A DNA stretch of 64,000 bases from Spirochaetales bacterium (lineage in GTDB: Bacteria > Spirochaetota > Spirochaetia > DSM-2461), in assembly GCA_028532905.1 (NCBI GenBank), contig JAQQAM010000016.1, forward strand, positions 1-64,000, given 5' to 3'. Positions 8,567-18,374 of this stretch are shown here, piece after piece (position 1 is the stretch's first letter; every line of letters begins with the position of its first letter). Made by a program: the position numbers and the translations under genes. The notes below the pieces were generated by a model that saw only the letters and a program-made list of their open reading frames with translations, ran no database searches and was not told where the DNA came from.

Positions 8567-9734
8567 GGAGGCGGGGACCAAAAAACCGGATTCCCAGCAG
8601 CCCTAAAGGCGCAGTGAACAGAATAGCCAATACTGCCAGAGCCAGTATCAGTTCTCCTTCAGCCACTCCTGCGGCCAGAGGAACAGAGCCCATGGCGGCC
8701 TGTACAGTGGCTTTGGGCAGATAGGCGATAATACAGAACAGCCGCTCCTTCTGATTGAGGCCGCTGCCCAGAGTAGCCAGCCATACCCCCGCCGAACGGA
8801 ACAGCAGCCCGCCGCTGATAATGAGAATCCCTGTAAGCCCCGCATTCCAGGCCACCTGCAGATCCACCGACAGACCGATCAGAACAAAAAGAATGATTTC
8901 CGCAAAGATCCAGATTTTCTTCAGTTTGGCTGCCAGCTCATGAGCCACATGCTCCACCCGTTCAAGCAGGATAAATCCTGTGGTCATCACACCCAGAAGG
9001 GCCGCTGTATGCACAGATTCTCCGATATCCACAAGGAGGATGGACAATCCCAGCAGAAGAAGAATCTTCTCGGTGGCCCGGACCCGCTCATGGTATTTTC
9101 TGAAATACCAGGTCAAAGCAAATCCAACGGCGATGCCCGGCAGAATACCCCCCAATATGGAGAAGGGAATATTCAGAACTGCCCGACCCACCTGAACATC
9201 CGCCCCGGTGGACAGCCCCAGAAAGATGGAAAACAGGGTGATGGCAAACACGTCATCCAGAGAGGCTCCCGCCAGGACCAGTGTGGGAACCTCCTTGTCC
9301 TGCCCCAGACCGCTTTCCTGAAAATTCAGCATGGAAGGAACCACAACAGCAGGAGAGACCGCCGCCAGAATAAAACTGCATGTTCCCGCTACGGTCCAGG
9401 AGAAGCCCAGAATAAAACGGAGCAGCACCATCAGGGCAGCCCCTTCCAGAATACAAGGCAGAAAAGACATGAGCAGCGCCGTCCGGCCGACTCTTTTCAA
9501 GGTTGAAGGGCTGATCCCCAGGCCGGCTCTCAGAAGAATAACAATGAGAGCCATGGACTTCAGAAAGGGGCTCAGCTCATTCAGGGATGAGGGAGTGTTC
9601 CCTCCTGAGAAAATGCCTAAGAGGATCCCCCAGATAATCATACCCAGAACATTGGGAAGTCCGATTTTCTTGAAGATTCTGGAAAAGATCCAGCCTCCAA
9701 TAAGAGTCAGGACAATCAGCAGATTCAGACTCAT
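8541..9734 (-). CDS. Cation:proton antiporter (CPA/NhaP-like)
   Basis: A 397-residue inner-membrane protein with about 12 hydrophobic segments. The ASLDDVFAI segment near residue 160 matches the paired-acidic ion site of CPA antiporters; no TrkA-N/RCK tail is present. It should exchange Na+ or K+ for H+. ATG 9734 overlaps the avtA stop by four bases (ATGA), which fixes the start and shows translational coupling. The C-terminus overlaps the convergent peptidase gene. Confidence 0.85.
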   Translation of the reverse strand: MSLNLLIVLTLIGGWIFSRIFKKIGLPNVLGMIIWGILLGIFSGGNTPSSLNELSPFLKSMALIVILLRAGLGISPSTLKRVGRTALLMSFLPCILEGAALMVLLRFILGFSWTVAGTCSFILAAVSPAVVVPSMLNFQESGLGQDKEVPTLVLAGASLDDVFAITLFSIFLGLSTGADVQVGRAVLNIPFSILGGILPGIAVGFALTWYFRKYHERVRATEKILLLLGLSILLVDIGESVHTAALLGVMTTGFILLERVEHVAHELAAKLKKIWIFAEIILFVLIGLSVDLQVAWNAGLTGILIISGGLLFRSAGVWLATLGSGLNQKERLFCIIAYLPKATVQAAMGSVPLAAGVAEGELILALAVLAILFTAPLGLLGIRFFGPRLLTQPEQIS

Positions 9735-10984
9735 TCTTTTACAGCTGCCGCCGCCTCCTCTGCTATAATGCGGATGCCCTCTTCCACAGAGTCGTGACAT
9801 TGAGAGTAGTTGATCCGGATACACTGCCGGCTGTGCTCCCAGTCCTCATCCAGACCGAAAAAGAAATATTCTCCCGGGACAACAATAACCTTTCTTTTCT
9901 TCAGCCTTTCATAGAGTTCCATGGTGGTAATGGAAAGATTCCGGAACCAGATCCACAGAAATATAGCCCCTTCGCTTTTATGAACCCGGTAATCCACCTC
10001 TATAGGCATATATTTCCGGATCAGATCCTGGGCGGTATCCGATTTATCCTTGTAAAAGGGCATCACCAGATTTCGGCTGATGTCCAGGATTTCCGAAGTC
10101 CGGAACAGTTCTTCTGTCAGAACCTGACCGATATTCACATTGGCCAGATTGATGATGGCATTACAGGAAGAGACCGCCTCAATAATCTCCGGCCGGGCTA
10201 CAATGATGCCGGTACGCACCGAGGGCAGACCTATTTTGGACAGGCTCATGCTGATCACAGTGTTTTCATTCCAGAAGGGATTCACATCTTCAAAAATAAT
10301 TCCCGGAAAAGGAGCCCCGTAGGCATTATCCACAAAAAGAGGGACCCCCGCTTTTTCCGCCAGGACCGAGAGCTGAGCCATCTCGTCATCACTGATCACA
10401 TTCCCCGTAGGATTGGTGGGACGGGATACGCAGACGGCGCCGATGTCATCGGTAATTTCCAGTTTGGAGAAATCAACACGGTATTTGAAGCTGAAGCCGT
10501 CTATCTCCTGGATGGCGGCAGGACAGGTTGAGAACAGACCCTCTTCTATCCCCTGATCCGCATAGCCGATGTATTCAGGGCAGAGGGGAAAGAGGATCTT
10601 CTTTTTAACACCCCGGGCATCGGTTCCTGCAAAAAGGTTGAACAGGATAAAAAAGGCCGGCTGGCTTCCATTGGTGACAGCCACGTTTTCAGGCCCTATA
10701 TCCCAACCGAAATTCTCCTTCAGAAGAGAGGCCACGGCCTCCAGAAAGACCTGCCGCCCCTGGGGCGTGTCATAGGAAACCAGAGCATCACCCAGAGCTC
10801 CGTTTTTAAGCAGTCCTTCCAGTTTTTCCTGCCAGACGGCCTGAACCTGATCTATCCTTGCGGGGTTTCCACCCCCCAGCATACAGACCTTCTCACTGCC
10901 TGCAACAGCCTTGCCCAGGTCGTCCATCAATTCCAGAATACCGCTTTTTGCTGTGAACTTTTCACCGAATACACTCATCTTCAT
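9731..10984 (-). CDS. avtA: Valine-pyruvate aminotransferase (AvtA)
   Basis: A 417-residue fold-type I PLP aminotransferase that closely tracks E. coli AvtA along its length: MLGGGNPA, YDTPQGRQ, SRPTNPTGN, DNAYGAPFPGI and the PLP lysine in SMSLSKIGLP. AvtA makes valine from 2-ketoisovalerate using alanine. Starts at 10984 or 10978 are both possible; the second gives the AvtA-like MSVFGEKF. A TATAAT box (minus strand, 10996-10991) lies only 6 bases before ATG 10984, which would make the transcript nearly leaderless, and no Shine-Dalgarno is visible. It is the first gene of an avtA-antiporter pair. Confidence 0.92.
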   Translation of the reverse strand: MKMSVFGEKFTAKSGILELMDDLGKAVAGSEKVCMLGGGNPARIDQVQAVWQEKLEGLLKNGALGDALVSYDTPQGRQVFLEAVASLLKENFGWDIGPENVAVTNGSQPAFFILFNLFAGTDARGVKKKILFPLCPEYIGYADQGIEEGLFSTCPAAIQEIDGFSFKYRVDFSKLEITDDIGAVCVSRPTNPTGNVISDDEMAQLSVLAEKAGVPLFVDNAYGAPFPGIIFEDVNPFWNENTVISMSLSKIGLPSVRTGIIVARPEIIEAVSSCNAIINLANVNIGQVLTEELFRTSEILDISRNLVMPFYKDKSDTAQDLIRKYMPIEVDYRVHKSEGAIFLWIWFRNLSITTMELYERLKKRKVIVVPGEYFFFGLDEDWEHSRQCIRINYSQCHDSVEEGIRIIAEEAAAAVKE

Positions 10985-11165
10985 TCTGCCATTATAGAGT
11001 AAATAATAAAAAGATCCACAGGTCTGTTTACAATGACTCCTACGGCTGAAAAGGGGATTCTGCCAGACCCTGATGAGCCCGGCAGGACCAACAGAAAACC
11101 GTTGCATTTCACTCCGGGCTGACGTATTCTGGAGGAACGATCGAAGGAGAAACAGGGGAAGAGTC

Positions 11166-13523
11166 ATGATTACAGTTTCCAGTGATAATAAGGTATTCCA
11201 TATACAGACAGCAGGCAGTTCCTACATATTGAGAGTCACAGACAAGGGACACCTCAGCCACTGCTATTTCGGAAAGAAAATCAGACAGCCAAAGACTATG
11301 GACAATCTGTTCAGACCCCTGCCCATCCCCTACGGCTGCTCCACATCCTACAGCAGTGAGGACCCCGCCTACTCCCTGGATTATATAGGAAGAGAAGAAG
11401 CCACGCCGGGCAAGGGAGACTACCGCTCCCCATCCCTTATTCTGAAAGACGGGGACAGGGGAGATAGTGTTTTTGATTTTATCTATGAGACCCACAGTCT
11501 GTCCGAAGGAAAACCGGAACTGCCGGGGCTGCCCTCCTCCCTGCCGGGTGAAGACAGGGATGTTGAAACCCTGATGATCCGCCTGAAGGATCTGAGCCGG
11601 AATGTTTATCTGAACCTGAATTACAGCTGCTTTCCTGAAGCCGGTGTCATAACCCGCTGGGGAGTCCTTGAAAACAGAAGCGGCTCTCCTCTGGTGCTGG
11701 ACCGTTTTATGAGCTGCTCTCTGGATATGGATCTGCAGGATATGGAGCTGATCAGCCTGAACGGCGCCTGGATCAGAGAACGCCACATCCACCGTGCCCC
11801 CGTCACTCCCGGACTGACAGAACTGGGAAGCCGGAGAGGGGTGAGCAGCTCGGACCACAATCCCTTTTTCGTTCTTGCCGCCGGAAACACTGATGAAAAT
11901 GCCGGCGGGTGCTACGGATTTTCCCTGGTCTACAGCGGAAGCCACAGCTGCCGCATAGAACAGAGCCCCCAGAATCAGCTCAGAGTTCAGATGGGCATAC
12001 AGGATGAAGGGTTCCGCTGGCTCCTGAATGACGGTGAGGATTTCCATACCCCCGAGGGGGTTCTCTCCTTTTCAGATGAAGGGCTCAGCAGCCTGAGCCG
12101 TAACTTCCACCGCTTTGTACAGAATCACATTGTCCGGGGATACTGGCAGTATAAAGAGCGCCCGGTACTGATCAACAACTGGGAAGCCACCTATTTTGAC
12201 TTTAACGAGAAAAAGCTCCTGGCTCTGGCCAAAGAGGCCGCGGCAGCCGGGGTGGAACTCTTTGTCCTGGATGACGGCTGGTTCGGAAAAAGAAATGATG
12301 ACACCACCAGCCTGGGAGACTGGTTTGTGGACACAAAGAAACTTCCCGGCGGACTGGAGGGGCTTCAGAAAAAGATAAAAAAAGCCGGTCTGGACTTTGG
12401 TCTCTGGGTGGAGCCGGAGATGATTTCCGAGCAGAGTGAACTGTACAAGGCGCACCCCGAATGGCTGGTCCGCTCGCCCCGTCAAACCCCCTCTCCCGGG
12501 AGGAATCAGTTTCTTCTGGACCTGACAAACAAAGAGGTGCGGGACTACCTGATACAAGTTCTCGGCGATGTGTTTTCCAGTGCGGAAATCAGTTATGTGA
12601 AATGGGATATGAACCGGAACTTCAGCGACTGTTTCAGCAGCAGCCTGCCGGCAGACAGGCAGGAGGAGTTTGCCCACCGCTATGTTCTGGGTCTTTATGA
12701 AATACTCCGGGCTCTGACCGAAGCCTTTCCGAAGATTCTCTTTGAATCCTGTGCCAGCGGAGGAAACCGCTTTGACCTGGGCATGCTCTGCTATATGCCC
12801 CAGACCTGGACCAGTGACGACACGGATGCCGTAGAGCGCCTTCCCATTCAGTACGGAACATCTTTTTTTGCTCCCCCCTCCACCATGGGCGCCCATGTCT
12901 CTGCGGTACCCAACCATCAGGTTCTCAGAGAAACCTCTCTGGAATCCCGGTTCAACACGGCCGCCTTCGGCGTTCTGGGTTACGAACTGGATATGACAAA
13001 AGGGAGTCAGTTCGACAAGAAGGTGATCAGAAAACAGATCAAGTTTTATAAAGCACACCGGGCTCTGTTCCAGTTTGGAGAATTCCGCCGGATTCAGGGA
13101 GGTCCGGACTCAAATGAATATCTCTGGATGGTTATTTCAAAAGAGAAGGACGAAGCCATGGCCGGCTGGTATCAGATACTGGCCCGCCCCAATTCCTATC
13201 CCCGGCGTCTCCGCTTTCCCGGACTCCTGGCAGACAGGGACTACTCGGTTACCAACAGGATACAGTATGAAAACATCCGGCGCTTCGGTGAACTGGTGAA
13301 AGAAGCCCTCCCTGTAGACCTGAAAGAGGGAGGATTTGTGCTGAACAAACTGGCGGATCATTACCTGTATAAACTGGAGGAAGATTCCATTACCGCAGGA
13401 GGAGACTTTCTGGAATCAAAAGGCTACCTACCCCGGCCCGGTTTTTACGGCAGCGGTATGAAAGAGGGGATTACCTTTGTCGGTGATTTCGGCTCCCGGA
13501 TTTATCATATAAAAGGCCTTTGA
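11166..13523 (+). CDS. Alpha-galactosidase, GH36
   Basis: A 785-residue GH36 enzyme that hydrolyses terminal alpha-1,6-galactose from melibiose, raffinose or galactomannan oligosaccharides. Domain order is the N-terminal beta-sandwich (about 1-300), TIM barrel and C-terminal beta domain. Barrel motifs include INNWEATYFDF, LDDGWFG, WVEPEMIS, the nucleophile Asp481 in KWDMNR and the acid/base Asp551 in SDDTD, 70 residues apart as in the characterised Geobacillus enzyme. There is no signal peptide, so it is cytoplasmic and depends on uptake of oligosaccharides. The frame is open from 11073, but ATG 11166 has a purine-rich ribosome site and the family N-terminus. Confidence 0.93.
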   Translation: MITVSSDNKVFHIQTAGSSYILRVTDKGHLSHCYFGKKIRQPKTMDNLFRPLPIPYGCSTSYSSEDPAYSLDYIGREEATPGKGDYRSPSLILKDGDRGDSVFDFIYETHSLSEGKPELPGLPSSLPGEDRDVETLMIRLKDLSRNVYLNLNYSCFPEAGVITRWGVLENRSGSPLVLDRFMSCSLDMDLQDMELISLNGAWIRERHIHRAPVTPGLTELGSRRGVSSSDHNPFFVLAAGNTDENAGGCYGFSLVYSGSHSCRIEQSPQNQLRVQMGIQDEGFRWLLNDGEDFHTPEGVLSFSDEGLSSLSRNFHRFVQNHIVRGYWQYKERPVLINNWEATYFDFNEKKLLALAKEAAAAGVELFVLDDGWFGKRNDDTTSLGDWFVDTKKLPGGLEGLQKKIKKAGLDFGLWVEPEMISEQSELYKAHPEWLVRSPRQTPSPGRNQFLLDLTNKEVRDYLIQVLGDVFSSAEISYVKWDMNRNFSDCFSSSLPADRQEEFAHRYVLGLYEILRALTEAFPKILFESCASGGNRFDLGMLCYMPQTWTSDDTDAVERLPIQYGTSFFAPPSTMGAHVSAVPNHQVLRETSLESRFNTAAFGVLGYELDMTKGSQFDKKVIRKQIKFYKAHRALFQFGEFRRIQGGPDSNEYLWMVISKEKDEAMAGWYQILARPNSYPRRLRFPGLLADRDYSVTNRIQYENIRRFGELVKEALPVDLKEGGFVLNKLADHYLYKLEEDSITAGGDFLESKGYLPRPGFYGSGMKEGITFVGDFGSRIYHIKGL

Positions 13524-13547
13524 CCATTATTTTTTTGTTCTCCGGCG

Positions 13548-13586
13548 AATTATTGATTGCCCCTTAAGGGGAATTAGCCAATAATT
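13548..13586. promoter_or_regulatory. Nested inverted repeats before the GGDEF-EAL gene
   Basis: A perfect 12-bp palindrome CCCCTTAAGGGG (13560-13571) is enclosed by an 8-bp inverted repeat AATTATTG/CAATAATT (13548-13555 and 13579-13586). The structure ends 10 bases before ATG 13597 and abuts the ribosome site. It could be an operator or a translation-controlling hairpin; no regulator is known. Confidence 0.5.
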
Positions 13587-13596
13587 AAGGGATCAT

Positions 13597-15765
13597 ATGC
13601 AAAGTAAACATTCAAAATCGGAGACTCAAAAGCCGCCTTCCATCAAAGACAAGATCAGCCTCAAGGCTGTTATTGATTCCATGGGAGTACCTGCCGATAT
13701 CATTCTCAGCAACGCGGTGGATCCGATCCTTCATATAAACTGCAACGGTGAAATACTGAACTGCAACAGCACGGCCCGGGTGATCTTGGGCTATGATGAA
13801 GGAGAACTGAAAAACTGCAATATCTTCTCCCTTATCCCTGAAGAATACACACCCTTCATCAAAGAGAGAATTCCCTGCTGTAATGAAGATGAGACTCCCG
13901 GTGACAAAGAACAGGAGAAAGAGGATATGTTCCTTCTACGCTTTCCCGACAGCAAAGGCATCCTCAACAGCTACGAATGTGTCATCTTCCCCTTCTGTGA
14001 GGATGAAGCAACATCATTTTTCCTTAATCTGTGGATACCGGACCATAGCAGAAATGAACTGTCCAGCAAACTGCAGGAAGCCAGGAGCAACTATGAAGCC
14101 CTGACCGAAACCATTACCGAAGCGGTTGTCATGGTAGATGAGTCGTTCAATATCATTTACGCCAACAGCTCCTGCAAGCGGGTGTTCGGTTACACCCGGG
14201 AAGAGTTGACCGGATCCCCCTTTGCCATGCTCTTCCCCCGGGAAGTGTTCAGCCGCTACGCCGATGAGTTTAAAAAATACTTTTATATGGATGCACAGGA
14301 CGATCAGAGTGTCAGGAAGGAACTGGAGGTTCTGGGACGGAGTAAAAACAGAGGTGTATCCCCCCTTGAGATTTCCTTCGGCAACTCCCGGGAGCTGGAA
14401 CAGAGAACAATCATCTGCATCATCCGGGATATTACCCAGCGCAAAAAGCAGGAGAGACAGCTCCGCTATCTGGCCTACCATGACAAACTTACGGAACTGG
14501 GAAACAGGGATCTGTTTCATACGGATATTGAAGAATTCTTCAAAATTAACAAGTCCCACGAAGAACTGTGCGGAGCCCTCCTGTTCCTTGATCTGGACGG
14601 GTTCAAGCAGGTAAACGATACTCTGGGACATCAGGCAGGTGATCTTCTGCTGATCTCAACAGCCAAACGCTTGAGAGGGCTGATGAGAGAGTCTGACATG
14701 ATCTACCGTTTCGGAGGGGATGAGTTTGTCATACTCATTACCAGACTCAGCAGTCAGTCCGATGTGGATCTGATCTGCCGGAAGATTCTACAGGTGATTC
14801 AGCGCTCCTATAACTTCGAGAAGAACAATCAGAATCACAAAGTCAATATCGGTGTGAGCATCGGAGTGGCCCTGCTGCCGGCACACGGTACGGACCGGGA
14901 AACCGTCACAAGACACGCCGACCTGGCCATGTATAAATCAAAGGAATCGGGTAAAAACCGCTACACTATTTTCTCGGAAGAACTGACCCTGAAGGCTAAG
15001 AACAAATGGCTCATCGATCAGGGGCTGAAAACAGCACTGGTCAATCAGGAGATGTATCTTCTCTACCAGCCCATTGTCAACAGAGACGGAGACATTACGG
15101 GAGTGGAAGCGCTGATCCGCTGGAATCACCCGACCCAGGGTCTGATATCACCTGACGATTTTATACCGCCTGCTGAGGAATCGGGCCTGATCAACCCCAT
15201 CGGCCGCTGGGTACTGGAACATGCCCTGATGGACATTAAAGAGTTGAACCGGATCATGAACAGGCAGCTCTATGTCTCAATCAATATCAGTACCCGGCAA
15301 CTCAATGCACCGGACTTTCTGGAAATAGTAGGCCGGGCCATCAAGCGCTCGAAGATCAAACTGGAGAATCTCAGATTCGAACTGACAGAAACCTTTATCA
15401 TGCAGTCTCCCGAACAGGCCATCAGGGTTCTGGAACAGCTGAAAAAGAATCATCCCGGCCTCAAACTGGTCATAGATGACTTCGGCAAAGGATACTCCAG
15501 CCTTCAGTATCTGAGCCGTCTGCCTGTGGATGTCATTAAGATTGACCGCTCCTTTATCAAGGAGATTCCGGCGGAAAACAACAGAAAAGTCATTACCTCG
15601 ATTGTAAACCTGGCCAACAGCTTAAATCTGGGAATTGTGGCAGAGGGAATTGAAACTGAAGAGCAGAGGGAGTATCCTCCCCTAAAAGACTGTCAGTATA
15701 TGCAGGGGTATTTGTTCAGCAAGGCAATAACCTACAAAGAGCTTCTGCAGTATCTGAACAGATAA
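13597..15765 (+). CDS. PAS-PAS-GGDEF-EAL cyclic di-GMP turnover protein
   Basis: A 722-residue cytoplasmic protein: two PAS-like domains (about 30-160 and 165-285), a GGDEF domain with intact GGDEF (373-377) and an I-site RESD five residues before the next RF-GGDEF, then an EAL domain with EAL at 504-506. The EAL domain keeps NIS, ELTE, DDFG, KIDRSF and EGIET motifs, so both diguanylate cyclase and phosphodiesterase sites look competent. It would make and/or degrade c-di-GMP in response to a ligand or redox cue sensed by PAS. It is transcribed alone, with a 73-bp structured leader after the alpha-galactosidase. Confidence 0.93.
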   Translation: MQSKHSKSETQKPPSIKDKISLKAVIDSMGVPADIILSNAVDPILHINCNGEILNCNSTARVILGYDEGELKNCNIFSLIPEEYTPFIKERIPCCNEDETPGDKEQEKEDMFLLRFPDSKGILNSYECVIFPFCEDEATSFFLNLWIPDHSRNELSSKLQEARSNYEALTETITEAVVMVDESFNIIYANSSCKRVFGYTREELTGSPFAMLFPREVFSRYADEFKKYFYMDAQDDQSVRKELEVLGRSKNRGVSPLEISFGNSRELEQRTIICIIRDITQRKKQERQLRYLAYHDKLTELGNRDLFHTDIEEFFKINKSHEELCGALLFLDLDGFKQVNDTLGHQAGDLLLISTAKRLRGLMRESDMIYRFGGDEFVILITRLSSQSDVDLICRKILQVIQRSYNFEKNNQNHKVNIGVSIGVALLPAHGTDRETVTRHADLAMYKSKESGKNRYTIFSEELTLKAKNKWLIDQGLKTALVNQEMYLLYQPIVNRDGDITGVEALIRWNHPTQGLISPDDFIPPAEESGLINPIGRWVLEHALMDIKELNRIMNRQLYVSINISTRQLNAPDFLEIVGRAIKRSKIKLENLRFELTETFIMQSPEQAIRVLEQLKKNHPGLKLVIDDFGKGYSSLQYLSRLPVDVIKIDRSFIKEIPAENNRKVITSIVNLANSLNLGIVAEGIETEEQREYPPLKDCQYMQGYLFSKAITYKELLQYLNR

Positions 15766-15807
15766 CATCCTTCCTATTTTCATAGACGGACTCCAGGAGT
15801 GCAGCAG

Positions 15808-16788
15808 ATGATGCGATTTTTGTTTTCCATAGCCCTGATTCCCGCAGGCCTGATCATCGGGCTAATTCTGAAATCATACCTGAGTAAAAAAAATGCTCCC
15901 GATGAATTAAACGAAAAAATCAGAAAATCCCTTCAGGTCATATCCATTCTGGTACTGAATCCCATAGCCTTTACAGGCGCAGTCTGGGTAATCCCTCTGG
16001 ATGATCTGGAAGTTATTTTTCTCCCCTTTCTGGGAATAGCGGCCATAGCTCTGGGAGGATTTATATCCATACTCTACACCGGAATCAGAAAAATGGACCG
16101 GCCTTTCCGGGGAAGCCACTTCTGTGCCAGTTACTATACCAATATCGGATCCATCGGAGGGCTGATTGTCTTTGCCCTTCTGGGTGAGCCGGGCTTTGCC
16201 CTGATGCCCTTTTACAAACTCATGGAACCGGCCATGTATTTCGGCCTCGGCTTTCCTATTGCCTCCCGGTTCGGTGATAAAAAAGACAAGGGAAAGGGAC
16301 TTCTTCAAATTCTGAAAGATCCCTTTGTCACCATCTCAATGGGCTCTATTCTGCTGGGATTTATTTTCAACATGAGCGGACTTGAACGTCCCGGATTCTA
16401 TGCCGGACTGAACAGCATACTGATTCCTCTGGGTTCCGCCCTTCTGCTGATCTCAATCGGCATGGCCATGCACATGGAAAAGATGAAAAAATATGCGGGC
16501 TCCACCTACTCGGTTCTGCTCATTAAATTCGTTCTTGTCCCCTTTATTATTACAGGAGCAGCATGGCTGCTGGGACTGGGCAGGATTCAGGAGGGGATTC
16601 CCCTGATGACAGTATTTATTCTCTCTTCCATGCCCGCCGGATTTGTGGCGATCATGCCCCCCTCCCTGTATAAGCTGGATCTCCATTTTGCCAATGCCGC
16701 CTGGCTGTCAACCATGCTGGCACTGGTGATAGTTGTCCCCTGGCTCTATTTCAGCCTGAACTACCTGTTGCCTTTCCTGATTCAATAG
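15808..16788 (+). CDS. AEC-family (auxin efflux carrier-like) membrane transporter
   Basis: A protein of about 326 residues with about ten transmembrane segments in two halves, matching the Mem_trans/AEC family that includes malate permeases. NPIAFTGAVW in the first half and the helix-break segments SIGMAMHME and SSMPAGFVAIMP in the second are typical. The start at ATG 15808 has AGGAG eight bases upstream; a GTG at 15799 and an ATG at 15811 are alternatives. The substrate is unknown, an organic anion by family. Its stop is two bases from the convergent MYG1-like gene. Confidence 0.85.
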   Translation: MMRFLFSIALIPAGLIIGLILKSYLSKKNAPDELNEKIRKSLQVISILVLNPIAFTGAVWVIPLDDLEVIFLPFLGIAAIALGGFISILYTGIRKMDRPFRGSHFCASYYTNIGSIGGLIVFALLGEPGFALMPFYKLMEPAMYFGLGFPIASRFGDKKDKGKGLLQILKDPFVTISMGSILLGFIFNMSGLERPGFYAGLNSILIPLGSALLLISIGMAMHMEKMKKYAGSTYSVLLIKFVLVPFIITGAAWLLGLGRIQEGIPLMTVFILSSMPAGFVAIMPPSLYKLDLHFANAAWLSTMLALVIVVPWLYFSLNYLLPFLIQ

Positions 16789-16790
16789 AG

Positions 16791-17672
16791 TCAGGATTCC
16801 TCAGAGTCTGAGCTCTGAGAAACCAGGGACTCCCGAACCAGCCGGAGCCATTCATCTTCCCGGGCTGGTTCAAACTTCAGAAGGAACCCTCCGGGATGAC
16901 AGAATATGGTTTCAGACGGCCGGCAGTGGGAAAAATCCAGAAATCCCAGGCCGTGACCTGTGCGGAAGAGGGCCCGTCCGGCGGGATTTTTTTCATCAAA
17001 GGAGAAAACAGCCCCGATCTTCTGCTCATCCACCATCTCCTTGTCTGCCGACCGGAGGGCTGAAGCCAGTTCTTCCGGGGGCTGGACTCTGTAGGCAAGG
17101 ACTTTTACACCTTCTATTTCCACCACCTCTGTATGCTCTTTGTTTTCCAGCCAGACCAGAGCCTTGTTTCTCATATGCTCAAATTCAATGCTGTCCTTCA
17201 AAGCCTCCGAGACCATCCGCACCGCATCGGAGGGATCAAGTTCAAAACCTTTGAGAAGAAGTTTCTGGGAAAAGGAGCAGTAGGAGCCGCTCTCATCCAG
17301 GCTGCCGTAATCGTTGAGCGACTGAATCCCTCCGGTGTCCACCCGGGACAGGAGCATCAGGGAGTCATGCAGCCTGGACCCCTGGAGCTCGGGAAAAAAC
17401 TCATTGAATATCAGAAGTGCCGCCGACGGAAGCTCTCCATCCTGATGATGATCATACAGCCGGCGGGACGGATCATACTCCATACCGCAGTCCAGTACCC
17501 AGTCCTTTTCCTGGAGAGCATTCTCCTTTATAAGAGCCTCGGTAACTCTGTTTTCCTGCCTGATAATCTCAAAAGGCTGGGTTCCGCGGGAAACAGCCAG
17601 AAGTGCGCAGGCCACCAGTTCATCCAGATGAGCCTTGCCGGCATGTGTTATAATTCTGTATTTCTCTTCCAT
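16791..17672 (-). CDS. MYG1-family (UPF0160) DHH-like metal-dependent phosphohydrolase/nuclease
   Basis: A 293-residue protein with MYG1 hallmarks: THAGKAHLDELVACALL near the N-terminus, DCGMEYDPSRRLYDHHQ with the DHH metal motif around residue 75, and FCHPGGFL near the C-terminus. Eukaryotic MYG1 is a 3'-5' RNA exonuclease; bacterial members are uncharacterised, so RNase or phosphohydrolase activity is inference from the family. It follows the gene at 17675 by two bases and is probably co-expressed with it. Confidence 0.85.
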   Translation of the reverse strand: MEEKYRIITHAGKAHLDELVACALLAVSRGTQPFEIIRQENRVTEALIKENALQEKDWVLDCGMEYDPSRRLYDHHQDGELPSAALLIFNEFFPELQGSRLHDSLMLLSRVDTGGIQSLNDYGSLDESGSYCSFSQKLLLKGFELDPSDAVRMVSEALKDSIEFEHMRNKALVWLENKEHTEVVEIEGVKVLAYRVQPPEELASALRSADKEMVDEQKIGAVFSFDEKNPAGRALFRTGHGLGFLDFSHCRPSETIFCHPGGFLLKFEPAREDEWLRLVRESLVSQSSDSEES

Positions 17673-17674
17673 AC

Positions 17675-18295
17675 CTATGCCTCCATACTCATCATCAGAA
17701 ATCCGGAAAATGCGGCATTACTGGGAGACAGGGACGGATCTGCATGGGTTTTCAGTTCATTGATCAGATCTCTGTAGGCACTGTAAAACTGGTAGGAGGG
17801 CCGGGGTCTGTAGACAAGGTCCTCCACTTCCAGGAATTTAAGAATTCCCTTTGCTGTGGTGGGTTTGATAAAAACATCCTTTTCCGGTCTCAGATAGGCG
17901 GGAACAACGGTCATAAGAGTCCATTTGGCCAGCTTCCCCATGGACAGAACATCCAGGAGGCCGTTGAATCCTGTCTCTTCATCCAGATAGAGCATTTCAT
18001 AGAGGCTGTTTGTCAGATGATCCCGGTCATGACTGCTTAAAGAGCGGATAAAATCTCTGGTCCGGGGCTTCTCAAAAACCGAAACCATGGATGAAGAGGT
18101 AACTATTTTAATATACTTTTCGGCCAGTTCCTCACCATTGGAGAAGCGGTCTTCTCCAAAAGATTCGGCTGCCAGGGCAACCATCTTATCCATTTTATGT
18201 TTTTTTCCAATGGCAACCATTTCAGGGTCCTGAAATCCTCCGGGATAACGGAGCATAAAGTCCTGTTCCGCCTTTTTCAGCTTATCTATATTCAA
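17675..18295 (-). CDS. Conserved-looking hypothetical protein upstream of MYG1-like gene
   Basis: A 206-residue, mostly alpha-helical soluble protein with no signal peptide or membrane segment. The start is TTG 18295 behind a strong ribosome site (GAGGAGAGGG), so it is likely expressed. I recognise no domain. It contains a basic, aromatic C-terminal half (KPTTAKGILKFL, YRPRPSYQFY). The two-base gap to the MYG1-like gene implies a shared transcript and perhaps a shared nucleic-acid or nucleotide-related role; that is inference. Confidence 0.75.
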   Translation of the reverse strand: MNIDKLKKAEQDFMLRYPGGFQDPEMVAIGKKHKMDKMVALAAESFGEDRFSNGEELAEKYIKIVTSSSMVSVFEKPRTRDFIRSLSSHDRDHLTNSLYEMLYLDEETGFNGLLDVLSMGKLAKWTLMTVVPAYLRPEKDVFIKPTTAKGILKFLEVEDLVYRPRPSYQFYSAYRDLINELKTHADPSLSPSNAAFSGFLMMSMEA

Positions 18296-18374
18296 TATCC
18301 CTCTCCTCGATTCTGGTCAATTTCAAATGAATTATGTCATACTATAGCCATAAAACAGACATAGGATAAGACAT

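Noticed and set aside
12072-13058. 328-codon minus-strand open frame opposite the alpha-galactosidase
   Set aside because: It shadows the GH36 catalytic barrel, whose motifs fix the coding strand.
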